From DATARH01 sp963847345 (GTDB lineage: Bacteria > Pseudomonadota > Alphaproteobacteria > ATCC43930 > CGMCC-115725): a stretch of 64,000 nt of DNA. The stretch covers positions 310,001-374,000 of the forward strand of contig CAWJZU010000020.1 of the NCBI GenBank assembly GCA_963847345.1, given 5' to 3'. How positions within the stretch are numbered: position 1 is the first letter of the stretch; every line of letters starts with the position of its first letter. The position numbers and the translations under genes were made by a program. Positions 1-8,797 of this stretch are shown piece by piece. The notes under the pieces are model-generated. The model saw only the letters and a program-made list of their open reading frames with translations. It did no database searches and had not been told where the DNA came from.

Positions 1-651
1 CAAGATTACGTTCTTCCTGTCCATGCCAAGGTATAGAACCGGGATTGTATCGACCACCACTATCTCTTGGTTCTCATCAGCGCGTTGCGCATACACCGTT
101 ACCGAAGTAAGGAGAAGTTCTCTCTCGTCACCGCCCTCAGAATATGCACTGATCCAACCCTGATAAATTTTGTTATGTATGGGATCTCTAATGACAACCC
201 AATTCTCTATCGTGCGAGAATTGAGCGTAAATCCCCATATATCGACCTCGCTCTGACGCGTGGTTAGTCCCACACGAAATAATAATTTGTGTATATATCC
301 ATACGTTCGAGCCAACGAAATTAAGAATGCTATAATCGTCGCCATTCCGATAGCAATTATTATCCGAAAAATATTGACTGATGCCTGCGCATTCAAGGTG
401 GGTAATTCATGAATACGATCAGAAACTGCGGCCCAGTAGTCACTGTGGACACCATTTATCAGCCAGATATACGTCCCCTCGGTGATACCGGCGAGTGCAT
501 ACGACGCGACGCCGTACATAAATATCTGTAATGCATTCTCGAGGTCAGATCTAGGTTGTTTCGGTCCAAGAGATTTTATAATGCCAAGAGCGATAATTCC
601 CGGAATCAGCAAGAACAGTATTTTGAGTGCGGCTTCGCTTATTCCCATCAT
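1..651 (-). CDS. Partial membrane protein, DUF6338-like (runs off left edge)
   Basis: An open frame of 217 codons starts at the ATG at 651 and leaves the window without a stop, so the C-terminus is missing. Three hydrophobic segments are visible, at residues about 7-25, 40-62 and 95-118. They are followed by a soluble part with a W-V-V-x-R...Y-x-G-W strand pattern and an LYLGMD stretch near the edge. This order of membrane helices then a small beta-rich domain resembles DUF6338 proteins, whose function is unknown; the assignment is from memory of the family. A second in-frame ATG follows directly at 648. The DNA is clearly more AT-rich than the rest of the window, which suggests recent acquisition together with the neighbouring recombinase. 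Confidence 0.6.
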   Translation of the reverse strand, partial: MMGISEAALKILFLLIPGIIALGIIKSLGPKQPRSDLENALQIFMYGVASYALAGITEGTYIWLINGVHSDYWAAVSDRIHELPTLNAQASVNIFRIIIAIGMATIIAFLISLARTYGYIHKLLFRVGLTTRQSEVDIWGFTLNSRTIENWVVIRDPIHNKIYQGWISAYSEGGDERELLLTSVTVYAQRADENQEIVVVDTIPVLYLGMDRKNVIL

Positions 652-761
652 TTTCTGATTGAGTCCCGTGAGGATCGTCTCTTGCTACGTTAATATGTTC
701 GTGCTCAAAATCACCCTAAGCATGGCCCTCAACGTCGTCGCCCTCATTCTTCATCTGGGAT

Positions 762-1310
762 TTAAGCGGTGAGCTGGAAAATCGTCCATCTGCTAACATT
801 ATAGCTGCGACCGATCTCGGCAAGAGTTTCGTCGCCTCGTTCGCGGCGCGCGATGGCCTCACGTTTCTGGTGCGGCGTCAGTTTTGGCTTCCGGCCCAGC
901 TTAACGCCGTGCGCCTTGGCACGGGCGCGGCCTTCGCCGGTGCGGGTGCGGATCAGGTCACGTTCGAATTCCGCCAAACCGCCAAGCACCGTTAACATGA
1001 GGCGACCATGCGGGGTCGTGGTGTCGGCCCGTTTGTCGCTGAGCGAACGGAAACCGGCCTGCTTGCCGGTGATCATCGCAAACGTATTGAGAAGATCGCG
1101 GGTCGAGCGCGCCAGCCGGTCGAGCCGCGTCACCATCAGCACGTCGCCGGGGCCGAGCGCATCGAGCGACCGGCGGAGTTGCGCCCGGTCGGTCTTGGCT
1201 CCGCTCGCCACTTCGCGGAACACTTTTTCGGCTCCCGAGGCGGTCAGCGCAGTAATCTGCGCATCGACGCTCTGGCCGTCCGTTGACACCCGTGCATAGA
1301 AGTAGATCAT
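762..1310 (-). CDS. Serine recombinase (Tn3-type resolvase/invertase family)
   Basis: Small serine recombinase of 182 residues. The N-terminal catalytic domain begins MIYFYARVST with the nucleophile Ser9 and the conserved Arg7. It continues with the TRLDRLARS segment (61-69) and the GLAEFERDLI segment (111-120) that forms part of the dimerisation helix region. A Hin/resolvase-type helix-turn-helix lies at about 144-180, with an AEIGRSYNVSRWTIF pattern. The family breaks and rejoins DNA at res or inversion sites through a 5' phosphoserine link. I start at the ATG at 1310; the upstream in-frame ATG at 1379 adds 23 residues absent from the family. No partner transposase is present. Its place beside an AT-rich segment suggests a mobile-element remnant or stand-alone integrated gene. 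Confidence 0.85.
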   Translation of the reverse strand: MIYFYARVSTDGQSVDAQITALTASGAEKVFREVASGAKTDRAQLRRSLDALGPGDVLMVTRLDRLARSTRDLLNTFAMITGKQAGFRSLSDKRADTTTPHGRLMLTVLGGLAEFERDLIRTRTGEGRARAKAHGVKLGRKPKLTPHQKREAIARRERGDETLAEIGRSYNVSRWTIFQLTA

Positions 1311-1459
1311 GCCCACATTTTGCACGTATATTTTACACAGGCAAACGGGTTTGATGTCAGAGGCTTGGGTTTTGTCCAAAAATCTTGATCCGTGCGCGGC
1401 ACCGATGTGGGAAACCGTTGTTATCGTTTAGTCAAGCTGAAATCAAGCGATGAGACGCA

Positions 1460-1933
1460 ATGGCTAAGAACACGATTTGCCTATGGTACGATAGGGATGC
1501 CGAAGAGGCTGCCCGCTTCTACGCCCAAACGTTTCCTGATAGCACGGTAGGTGCCGTCCATCGTGCTCCGGGCGATTACCCGTCCGGCAAGGCGGGCGAC
1601 GTGCTCACGGTGGAATTCACGGTCGCCGGCATCCCCTGTATCGGTCTCAACGGCGGTCCCGCGTTCCAGCATAACGAAGCCTTCTCGTTCCAGATCGCCA
1701 CCGACGATCAGCAAGAGACTGACCGCTACTGGAACGCCATCGTCGGCAATGGCGGCCAGGAGAGCGCGTGCGGCTGGTGCAAAGACAAGTGGGGCGTGTC
1801 CTGGCAAATCACGCCGCGCGTGCTGATCGAGGCGCTTGCCGTCGGCGGCGACGAGGCAAAGCGCGCGTTCGACGCGATGATGGGCATGCGGAAGATCGAC
1901 GTTGCCGCGATCGAGGCAGCCCGGCGCGGATGA
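1460..1933 (+). CDS. VOC superfamily protein (PhnB-like, 3-dmu-9_3-mt fold)
   Basis: A 157-residue protein opening with ICLWYDRDAEEAARFYAQTF, the usual start of PhnB-like members of the vicinal-oxygen-chelate fold. Later segments (VLTVEFTVAGIPCIGLNGG, FSFQIATDD, CGWCKDKWGVSWQITP) match the second beta-alpha repeat. The family was once annotated as 3-demethylubiquinone-9 3-methyltransferase, but catalytic activity is generally unproven. It stands alone between a minus-strand recombinase and a minus-strand lipoprotein. The start ATG is at 1460; no strong Shine-Dalgarno sequence is seen. Confidence 0.85.
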   Translation: MAKNTICLWYDRDAEEAARFYAQTFPDSTVGAVHRAPGDYPSGKAGDVLTVEFTVAGIPCIGLNGGPAFQHNEAFSFQIATDDQQETDRYWNAIVGNGGQESACGWCKDKWGVSWQITPRVLIEALAVGGDEAKRAFDAMMGMRKIDVAAIEAARRG

Positions 1934-2154
1934 GGTCAGGCGGTCAGGCGCGCCGCTTCCGCTTCTGGCGCACCGCCGACGGCGGCGCCGTGTCCGCTGC
2001 CGCCAACGACGCGAAATCCGCCACATTGCGGGAGTATCGATAATCGGCGCCACGGGTCGGAGCGATGAGCGGGCGGGTATTTGCTGTTCTTTTGCTGCAA
2101 AATTGGTGAGCCGTCACCGCGAAACGGGCGCGGATCAAGGGGTTTGCGCGGGCG

Positions 2155-2185
2155 TTTGCTGCTGATTTCCTGCAGAAACAGCAAA
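2155..2185. terminator. Hairpin between convergent genes
   Basis: Perfect 7-bp arms TTTGCTG / CAGCAAA at 2155-2161 and 2179-2185, with an additional inner TTTC/GAAA pairing. It lies between the convergent VOC gene and the DUF2272 lipoprotein gene. There is no T-run, so this is at best a Rho-assisted or bidirectional stop. The rest of 1934-2276 holds no convincing gene; TTTGCTG recurs three times in it (near 2071, 2155 and 2231). Confidence 0.3.
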
Positions 2186-2276
2186 TCGCCCCCGGTATCA
2201 GGGAAAATCGGGCGCGGATGGCGTCGGCGTTTTGCTGCTTCCCGCGGCAAGCGCCCGTCCGACCGAAATCCCCGTT

Positions 2277-3089
2277 TCATCCCGCGTCGTACTTGACCCG
2301 CAGCACGACAAACCATGGGTGATCGGGGTCGACGAGGCGCCCGTCCGGCCAGACCAGCCGCCCGTCGGGCGCCACCGGGATCTGCCGCATCGCGACCGTG
2401 TTCTCGACATTGCCGCCAATCACTTGGAGCATGCCCGGCCGGGTCGCGACCACGATGTCGCAATGGCTGGCGAATTTGCCGGCGGGCAGTTCGTCAAAGC
2501 TCATGCGCCGGCCACGCGACAGGCAGATCAGGTCGCCCCGCTGCGGCGCATAGGCTTCGGGCCGCTCGGCGACGATCACGAGGCTGCCGGGGCTGAGCCG
2601 CGCGGCATTGATGTACTCGGCATGCGTGCTGGCATACGGAAAGCGTCCGCCCGCCCCGGCCATCCGCATGACATAGGAGGTGAACGCCGCCGACCAGGCA
2701 TAGGTACCGTCCTGCTGCGGCGGAAACACGATGCCATTCTGGCTGTGCTTGCCGGTCAGACCCTGTTCCAGGGACGCCATCGGCAGGCCGAGCCACCAAT
2801 ATTCGCCGACGCGCTGCCACAGCCCCTCGAGCCGCTCGTTGTCGACATCGAGCTCGGTATCGGGATAGACGACGATCTGACCGAACGCGCGCCATTCGCG
2901 CAGCGCAATTTGTACCGCCGCTTCCCGCGAGAACGGCTGATACGGCCAGCGCGCGAAGGGCGGGATATGAATATCGCTCGGCGTCCCCGCCGGTCCCGGA
3001 CCGACCGGTCCGGGAGCCGGCCCGCGCGCGCACGCCGCGAGCCCCAGCGCGAGCAGCAGCCCGCAGAGCGCAACCTTTGGCCTCGGCAA
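2277..3089 (-). CDS. DUF2272 domain-containing lipoprotein
   Basis: A 270-residue protein with a lipoprotein signal: a short basic start, a hydrophobic stretch and the lipobox LGLAAC with Cys20 as the lipidated residue. A proline/glycine-rich linker (21-40) follows. The remainder matches DUF2272: a WWLGLP motif, the SAAFTSYVMRMAG segment (the position of the family's conserved Cys/Ser) and SHCDIVV near the C-terminus. DUF2272 is thought to be an NlpC/P60-like fold acting in the periplasm, but no activity is known to me. It is convergent with the VOC gene and lies 46 bp downstream of the kinase-amidohydrolase fusion on the same strand. Confidence 0.8.
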   Translation of the reverse strand: MPRPKVALCGLLLALGLAACARGPAPGPVGPGPAGTPSDIHIPPFARWPYQPFSREAAVQIALREWRAFGQIVVYPDTELDVDNERLEGLWQRVGEYWWLGLPMASLEQGLTGKHSQNGIVFPPQQDGTYAWSAAFTSYVMRMAGAGGRFPYASTHAEYINAARLSPGSLVIVAERPEAYAPQRGDLICLSRGRRMSFDELPAGKFASHCDIVVATRPGMLQVIGGNVENTVAMRQIPVAPDGRLVWPDGRLVDPDHPWFVVLRVKYDAG

Positions 3090-3135
3090 TGCTTCCCCCG
3101 CTTCGCCGTCCGGCCCCCGGCCGATTCCGTGGCGA

Positions 3136-4800
3136 TCAGAAATCGTAGAGTCGCGCCGGATTGTCGACCAGGATCGTGCGGCGGATCGCCGCGTCGGGCG
3201 CCCAGTCCGCGAGCTGGTTCAGCGCCAGCCCGTCATCGATGTCGTAGAACGGCGTGACCGCGTCGCGTTCGGCGCCGGGCGCGGCGGCGTGCGGGTGCGG
3301 CCAGTCGCTGCCCCAGACGATGCGCTCCGGGTTGGCGTCGATCAGCGCGCGCGCCAGCGGCGCCACGTCGGCATAGGAAGGCGCCTGGTTCGAGCTGCGA
3401 TATGCGGCCGACACCTTGACATAAGCGTGGCCGGCCCGGACCAGATCGAGCAACGCCGAGAACCCGGGCTGTCCGATGGCGCCGGCGCCCTGCGCCCCGC
3501 CGAAATGATCGAAGACGATCGGCACCTTCGCGCGCGTGACCTCTTCGCGCAATGCCGCGATCACCGCCAGCCTTGTGTAGACCTGGACGTGCCAGCCCCG
3601 CCCCGCGATGCGCGCCGCCGCACCGGACAACAGATGCCGCGCCGCGTCGGGATCACTCTCGCCGGCGGTTTCGAGATTGACCCTGATGCCGCGGATACCA
3701 TCCCGATGCATCGCGTCGAGTTCGTCGTTTGATGTCGCATCGCCAATTACCGCAACGCCGCGCGCGCGGGCCGGGCCGAGACGGCGCATGCCGTCGAGCG
3801 TGCAGGAATTATCGGTCCCGTAGACGCTCGGCTGCACGATCACGACGCGCGACAGGCGCAGCGCCCGTAGCAGCGCCTCAAGCTCATCGACCCCCGCCGA
3901 CGGCGGCGTGTAGCCGCGCCGCCCGTCGAACGGGAACTGCGCCGCAGTGCCAAAGACATGGACGTGGCAGTCGCAGGCGCCTTCGGGTATGTCGAACGCG
4001 ACCGGCGTGCGCGGCTGCGAGGCGGTCGCCGTACGGCCGTGGCCCGGCAGCCGCGCGTCTTGCGCCAGCCGTGCGGCATCGACCTCGTGCCACAACGCGA
4101 ACCCACCGATCAGCCCGAAATCGTTCGACACGATCGACACGTCGTCCGACAGCTCGAGCTTGACATATTTGGCGTTGCCGCCGCCGAAATAGAGATGGTC
4201 GAATGCAACGACGGTGCGCAACACGTCGATGACCCGCGCGACGCGCCGGTTCCACCGCTTCTTTCCGATCTCGTCGAGCGCGGCCCGGCCGACATACTCG
4301 TCATAGGTCCGCTTGCCCCGAATCGGATGGTGCGACAGTTCGAGATGCGGAATTATCCGGCCATCGCTAAAAATCGCGGTGCCGCAGCCGGTCCCGAGCG
4401 TCACCACCATTTCGACCCCGACGCCCCTGATCGCGCCGAAGCCTTGCACATCGGCGTCGTTCATGACGCGCACCGGCTTGCCCCAGCGGCTGCTCAGAGC
4501 GGTCTGCAAATCGTACCCGCTCCATAATTCGGTCCCGAGATGCGGTGCCGTCAGCACCCGCCCGTGCCGCACCATTCCGGGAAACCCGACCGAAGCCCGG
4601 TCGAAATGACCGAGCGGGGCGGCCGCGCGGTCGATCAGGTCGACAACGACTTCCGGCGCGACCGGCGGAGGCGGCGTCGGAAGGCGCACCCGCTTGCCCA
4701 TCATCTTGCCGTCGCCGTCGAGCAGGGCGAGCTTGATCCCGCTGCCGCCGACATCGATGGCAAGAGTGTGGAGGTCTCCCGCTCTCTCCATGGCGCGCAT
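3136..4800 (-). CDS. Fusion of ROK-type glucokinase and PDC-lactonase-like amidohydrolase
   Basis: One uninterrupted frame of 554 residues with two complete domains. Residues about 12-245 are a ROK/polyphosphate-glucokinase-type sugar kinase: phosphate loop DVGGSGIK (16-23), NDAD (114-117), GTGCGT (136-141), and a terminal FGGGNAKY and GGFALW segment typical of the domain's end. Residues about 265-554 are an amidohydrolase-2 TIM barrel of the 2-pyrone-4,6-dicarboxylate lactonase type, with metal motif DCHVHVFG (277-284), FDHFGG and WGSDWPHP near the end. A proline/serine-rich linker joins them. The pairing of a sugar kinase with a lactonase/hydrolase is unusual. A lost stop codon between formerly separate, overlapping genes is the simplest origin. 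Start at 4800 (ATG), or the ATG at 4791, four residues in. Confidence 0.75.
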   Translation of the reverse strand: MRAMERAGDLHTLAIDVGGSGIKLALLDGDGKMMGKRVRLPTPPPPVAPEVVVDLIDRAAAPLGHFDRASVGFPGMVRHGRVLTAPHLGTELWSGYDLQTALSSRWGKPVRVMNDADVQGFGAIRGVGVEMVVTLGTGCGTAIFSDGRIIPHLELSHHPIRGKRTYDEYVGRAALDEIGKKRWNRRVARVIDVLRTVVAFDHLYFGGGNAKYVKLELSDDVSIVSNDFGLIGGFALWHEVDAARLAQDARLPGHGRTATASQPRTPVAFDIPEGACDCHVHVFGTAAQFPFDGRRGYTPPSAGVDELEALLRALRLSRVVIVQPSVYGTDNSCTLDGMRRLGPARARGVAVIGDATSNDELDAMHRDGIRGIRVNLETAGESDPDAARHLLSGAAARIAGRGWHVQVYTRLAVIAALREEVTRAKVPIVFDHFGGAQGAGAIGQPGFSALLDLVRAGHAYVKVSAAYRSSNQAPSYADVAPLARALIDANPERIVWGSDWPHPHAAAPGAERDAVTPFYDIDDGLALNQLADWAPDAAIRRTILVDNPARLYDF

Positions 4801-4970
4801 CTCCAGGCCGGTGCAGAATGGGGCGACGATACCCCACCCGTCCGGCAGCGGCCATTGCGTTCAGCAACCATAGCGTTGACGACGATCACGTCGTTGGGGC
4901 GCGGATGGCTGCAACCCGACGCATTCGGCCCCATCTTCGGGCCAGCGGTTTTTTGGGATTCCCGGAAGCG

Positions 4971-7145
4971 ATGCGGCTAAAAGCATTTGCCTCTAGCCTT
5001 GTGCTGGCCGTAGCGGTGGCGCTCGGTATCGCCGCCCCGTCGAGCGCGGGTGTTATCCCGATCGAGGATCCCGTCAAGGCGCGCCTCGTCGCTGAGACAG
5101 CCTCGATCGCGCCGGGCGAGACCGTCTGGGTCGCGGTGCATCTCGAGATGCTACCGGGCTGGCATGTCTATTGGCGCAACCCCGGCGACGCCGGGTTGCC
5201 GCCAGAAATCGCCTGGAAATTACCGCCTGGCTTCACTGCCGGCGATATCAAATGGCCGACCCCGGAGCGCTTCGTCGTCGGTACGATCGGCAATTACGGT
5301 TACCAGGGCGCGGTCGATCTGCTGGTCCCGATAACCGCCCGGGCCGATGTTAGGACCACCGCCCCGCAGGGTTCCGGTCCGAAGACCTCCGGTCCGGCGC
5401 CGGGCATCGACCCGCCGATCGCGGCTCATGCGACGTGGCTCGCCTGCGCCGAAATCTGCATTCCGGGCGAGGCCGATCTGACGCTCGCCTTGCGGGTCGC
5501 AACGGCGCCGGCCGCACCCTACCTGGCGGAAGCGGCGCTGTTCGCTGCGGCCCGCGAAAATTTGCCGCAACGGGCCGGGTTCACGACCCAGCTTGCCGCA
5601 TCGGGGTCGGATCTGATGCTGCGCGTCCCCGCCGTGGCGCTTGCCGGTGTTCGGGACCCGACCGTCTCGTTTTTTCCAAACGAGCCCAACATCATCGACG
5701 CCGCCGCCGAGCCGCGAATGCGGATTTCCTCCGATGGACTCGACCTTCAGCTGAAGCGGGCGAGCGGCCCGGCTGCCGTCGCGACGCTGCCGCCGAGTAT
5801 TGACGGCGTTTTGGCGCTGCGCAGCGGTAACGGAGCGGAGCGGAGTTACGCGATCAGCGCCCCGCTGACAGCCCCAGTAACACCCCCTGGCGCCGTCCCG
5901 GGGCCGGCTGCCGCTGGGGAGAACACCGTTGCCGGGTGGTGGCAGGCGCTGCTGCTCGCCTTTATCGGCGGCGCGATCCTGAACCTGATGCCGTGCGTTT
6001 TCCCGATCCTGTCGCTGAAGCTGCTGGGGATCGCGGTCTCGGTGCACCGCGCCGAGGAGCGCCGTCACGGTCTCGCCTACGCCGCGGGGGTGATGATCAG
6101 CTTCGCCGCGCTGGGCGGGCTGTTGCTGGCGTTGCGGGCGGGCGGCGCCGCGATCGGCTGGGGCTTTCAGCTGCAATCGCCGGTGGTCGTCGCGCTGCTC
6201 GCCTATCTGTTGTTCGCGATGGGGCTGAGCCTGTCCGGGGTCGTCGAATTCGGCGTCGGGTTGGGCGGGATCGGCAGCCGTTTCGCCGAGCGGACCGGGC
6301 TCGCCGGCGCGTTCGCGACCGGCGTTCTGGCGACAATCGTCGCGACACCGTGCACGGCGCCGTTCATGGGGACGGCGCTCGGCTATGCGATGCTAGCCGG
6401 GACGGGGGAGGCGCTGGCTGTCTTCGTCGCGCTTGGCGCCGGCCTTGCCGCGCCGGTCGTGCTGGCGACGGCGGTGCCCGGCATCGCGCGGTTGCTGCCG
6501 CGACCGGGACCGTGGATGCTGTGGTTCAAGCAGCTGCTGGCGTTTCCGCTCTATGCGACGGTCGCCTGGCTGGTCTGGGTGCTGCTGCAGCAGATCGCGC
6601 CGACCGACGGGTTCCTTGCGCTGCTCGGGCTGGTTCTGGTCGGTTTCGCGGCGTGGATATACGGCCGCACGCGGTACGCCGAGCAGCCGGCGGGGCGGCA
6701 TCTCGGTCTCGGTCTCGCCGCGACCGGGTTCGCCGCCGCGCTGACCGTAGCGGCAATGCTGGCGCCGGCGACAGCGCCCGCTTCGGCCGGCTCGCAACGA
6801 ATCGACGGCCTCGTCTATCAGAGCTTCGGCGCGGCGCGACTCGACCGCCTCGTCGCCGAAGGAACGCCGGTTTTTGTCAATCTGACTGCGGCATGGTGCA
6901 TTACCTGCCTCGTCAACGAGCGGACGCTCGACAGCGCCGCCGTGCAGCATGCTCTCGCTGAGCACGAGATCGTCGCGCTCAAGGGTGACTGGACGCGGCA
7001 GGACCCGGAAATCACAGCGCTCTTGCAGAAATTCGGCCGCAGCGGCGTGCCGCTCTATCTGCTCTACGACCGCGGCGGCACGCCGTCGGTGCTGCCGCAG
7101 ATCCTGACCGAGGCGACCGTTCTCGATGCCATCGGCCGAATCTGA
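4971..7145 (+). CDS. Protein-disulfide reductase, DsbD/ScsB family
   Basis: A 724-residue transmembrane thiol reductase that passes electrons from cytoplasmic thioredoxin to periplasmic proteins. The ATG at 4971 is preceded by GGAAG and gives a clear signal peptide (residues 1-27). The periplasmic DsbD-alpha/ScsB-like domain holds Cys159 and Cys163. The membrane domain starts near 325 with PCVFP (Cys342) and TPCTAP (Cys461), the redox pair of the DsbD core. The C-terminal thioredoxin-like domain has WCITC with Cys643 and Cys646. All three cysteine pairs are present, so the relay looks intact. It stands alone on the plus strand with no adjacent target gene. Confidence 0.92.
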   Translation: MRLKAFASSLVLAVAVALGIAAPSSAGVIPIEDPVKARLVAETASIAPGETVWVAVHLEMLPGWHVYWRNPGDAGLPPEIAWKLPPGFTAGDIKWPTPERFVVGTIGNYGYQGAVDLLVPITARADVRTTAPQGSGPKTSGPAPGIDPPIAAHATWLACAEICIPGEADLTLALRVATAPAAPYLAEAALFAAARENLPQRAGFTTQLAASGSDLMLRVPAVALAGVRDPTVSFFPNEPNIIDAAAEPRMRISSDGLDLQLKRASGPAAVATLPPSIDGVLALRSGNGAERSYAISAPLTAPVTPPGAVPGPAAAGENTVAGWWQALLLAFIGGAILNLMPCVFPILSLKLLGIAVSVHRAEERRHGLAYAAGVMISFAALGGLLLALRAGGAAIGWGFQLQSPVVVALLAYLLFAMGLSLSGVVEFGVGLGGIGSRFAERTGLAGAFATGVLATIVATPCTAPFMGTALGYAMLAGTGEALAVFVALGAGLAAPVVLATAVPGIARLLPRPGPWMLWFKQLLAFPLYATVAWLVWVLLQQIAPTDGFLALLGLVLVGFAAWIYGRTRYAEQPAGRHLGLGLAATGFAAALTVAAMLAPATAPASAGSQRIDGLVYQSFGAARLDRLVAEGTPVFVNLTAAWCITCLVNERTLDSAAVQHALAEHEIVALKGDWTRQDPEITALLQKFGRSGVPLYLLYDRGGTPSVLPQILTEATVLDAIGRI

Positions 7146-7211
7146 ACGCGCCCCTCTTGTGGGACGGGCGGAGCACCAGCGACACCGGTCACCAGCCGCC
7201 GAGCTGGCGCC

Positions 7212-7235
7212 ACGGGTTTAGCTCGGCTAACCCGT
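7212..7235. terminator. Hairpin between convergent dsbD-like and mmgE/prpD genes
   Basis: ACGGGTT pairs with AACCCGT and an inner AGC pairs with GCT across a three-base loop, giving a 10-bp stem with one bulge. It sits between the ends of the convergent genes at 7145 and 7242. No T-run follows on either strand, so a bidirectional, Rho-assisted terminator is likely but unproven. Confidence 0.4.
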
Positions 7236-7241
7236 CCGAGA

Positions 7242-8591
7242 TTACGCCTGCATTTGAGATATGGGGGCGCCGAGCCAAGCAAGGTCGGTTTCGGTTTCGA
7301 GGCTTCGCAGCCGGCTGTAGAGGACAGAAGCGGGCTGCTCTCCGAGAACGCCGCGTGTCAAACGGAAAAATTTGTCACCCAGTTCGCCCGCTTCCAGCAG
7401 GCCGCTATTTTCATGCCGCTCGAAACGCCGTCCGTCGTTCAACGTCACCGTTACGGTGCTGCCCAGCCCGCCATGCCCGTCGTCCGCGCTTTCCGGCACC
7501 AGCCGCACCCTGCGCGTCAGGGCGCGGATGCGCGGGTCGGCGAGCGCGCTATCGTCATAGCTCTCCGGGTCGCGGGCCTCGCGGTACAGCGCCAGCGCGA
7601 CGCAGAACGGAATCGAATACTGCGCCAGCATCAGATCGGGCGGCTCCATGATGTTGTGGCGCTCGATCATGCGCCGGTTGCCGGTGACAGTGATCGCCTC
7701 GACTTCGTCGCCAGAAAACTGGTGCTCGGCTTGCAGGTCGCGTACCGCGCGCACCGCGGCGTGCGCCGTCGCATGGCAGGGATAGCGCTTCAGCACCGTG
7801 CTCAAGGTCACGTAATCGCTGCCGAGGCCTCGGGTCAGGTGGCTCTCGTCGAATTCGGTGCAGAACACGCGCAGGAAGCCGAATTCGCCTTCGATTATTG
7901 TGCGCGGCCCGGCGAAACCGGCCGCGGCAAGGCTCGCCGCCAGCACGCCGGCCTCGGACGCGCGCCCGAGATGCAGCCGTTTGACGGTGCCGCCGTCGCC
8001 GCGCGCGAATTCCAGCAGGCCTCCGGCGAGCGACCCGGCGATGCCGAGCGCGTTGGTCATCCGCCCCGCATCAAGACCCAGCAGATGGCCGCAGGCCACC
8101 GCCGCGCCGAACGGCCCGGTCGTGCCCGGCGCATGAAAGCCCCGCGCCTCGTTGGTGTGGCCGGTCGCGCGGCCGATCCGGATCATGACCTCGTTGGCGG
8201 CTACAAAGGCGGCGATCAGATCCTTGCCGCCCTTTTCCTCCTGTTGCGCGACGGCAAGCGCCGGCGGGAACACGGTGGCGCCGGGATGCGCGCCGGCGCC
8301 GGGCCGGGTCAGGCTGTCGAGTTCGAAGGCGTGCGCCAGCGCGCCGTTGGCGAGCGCCGCCGCCGGGGCCTGCACCTCGCCGCCATGCCCGAGAATGCGG
8401 CTTTTTCCGCCGGGGCCCGTGCGCTCGGCATAGGCTATGACGATGCGGCTCCACGGCAGCGCGCTGCCCTGGATCGCCGCTGCGGCAGTATCGATGATCG
8501 CGTCGCGGGCGATGGCCACGACCTCAGGCGGTAGATCATCGTAACGCACCGAAGCCGCGTATTCGGCGAGTTTTACGGTCTCGTTTGCCAT
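7242..8591 (-). CDS. MmgE/PrpD family protein
   Basis: A 449-residue member of the MmgE/PrpD family, which includes 2-methylcitrate dehydratase, cis-aconitate decarboxylase and iminodisuccinate epimerase. Visible family segments are the N-terminal all-alpha start (LAEYAASVRYDDLP), the GGEVQAPAAALANGALAHAFELDS core, HPGATVFPPALA, and the small domain after about residue 270 with YPCHATAHAAV. The ATG at 8591 has a strong GGGAGGGAG ribosome-binding site; the longer frame upstream reads through an intergenic palindrome. No propionate genes are adjacent, so the substrate is unknown. It is divergent from the CoA transferase at 8798. Confidence 0.9.
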   Translation of the reverse strand: MANETVKLAEYAASVRYDDLPPEVVAIARDAIIDTAAAAIQGSALPWSRIVIAYAERTGPGGKSRILGHGGEVQAPAAALANGALAHAFELDSLTRPGAGAHPGATVFPPALAVAQQEEKGGKDLIAAFVAANEVMIRIGRATGHTNEARGFHAPGTTGPFGAAVACGHLLGLDAGRMTNALGIAGSLAGGLLEFARGDGGTVKRLHLGRASEAGVLAASLAAAGFAGPRTIIEGEFGFLRVFCTEFDESHLTRGLGSDYVTLSTVLKRYPCHATAHAAVRAVRDLQAEHQFSGDEVEAITVTGNRRMIERHNIMEPPDLMLAQYSIPFCVALALYREARDPESYDDSALADPRIRALTRRVRLVPESADDGHGGLGSTVTVTLNDGRRFERHENSGLLEAGELGDKFFRLTRGVLGEQPASVLYSRLRSLETETDLAWLGAPISQMQA

Positions 8592-8627
8592 TGCGCTCTC
8601 CCTCCCTCGATCGTGCGGATTGCCTGC

Positions 8628-8745
8628 CCCACCGTAACCCTCCCCGCTTGCGGCGGCGGTAATTTTGAGTGGTAGATGCGAATTATCGCCACCGCTTCGA
8701 TCATCTCCCTCCCCCGCGAGCGGGGAGGGCCGGGGTGGGGGTGCC
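8628..8745. repeat. GC-rich intergenic palindrome (rhizobial REP-like), two half copies
   Basis: The segment 8628-8665 (TAACCCTCCCCGCTTGCGG) and the segment 8701-8745 (CTCCCTCCCCCGCGAGCGG, then GGGAGGGCCGGGGTGGGGG) are variants of the dispersed palindrome common in alphaproteobacterial intergenic DNA. They lie between divergent genes. Another copy occurs at 63022-63056, and related GC-rich palindromic DNA at 57020-57115. Confidence 0.65.
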
Positions 8746-8797
8746 GCCACCGTTCTCCGATGATAGACTGAACCGCGTGCAGCGGGAGGAAGGCGAG

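Noticed and set aside
67..267. Plus-strand frame of 66 codons in the left end
   Set aside because: It is antisense to the membrane-protein frame at 1-651, which has a better start, hydrophobic segments and family-like sequence.
853..1299. Plus-strand frames antisense to the serine recombinase
   Set aside because: Arg/Ser-rich translation with no family likeness; a by-product of GC-rich codon use.
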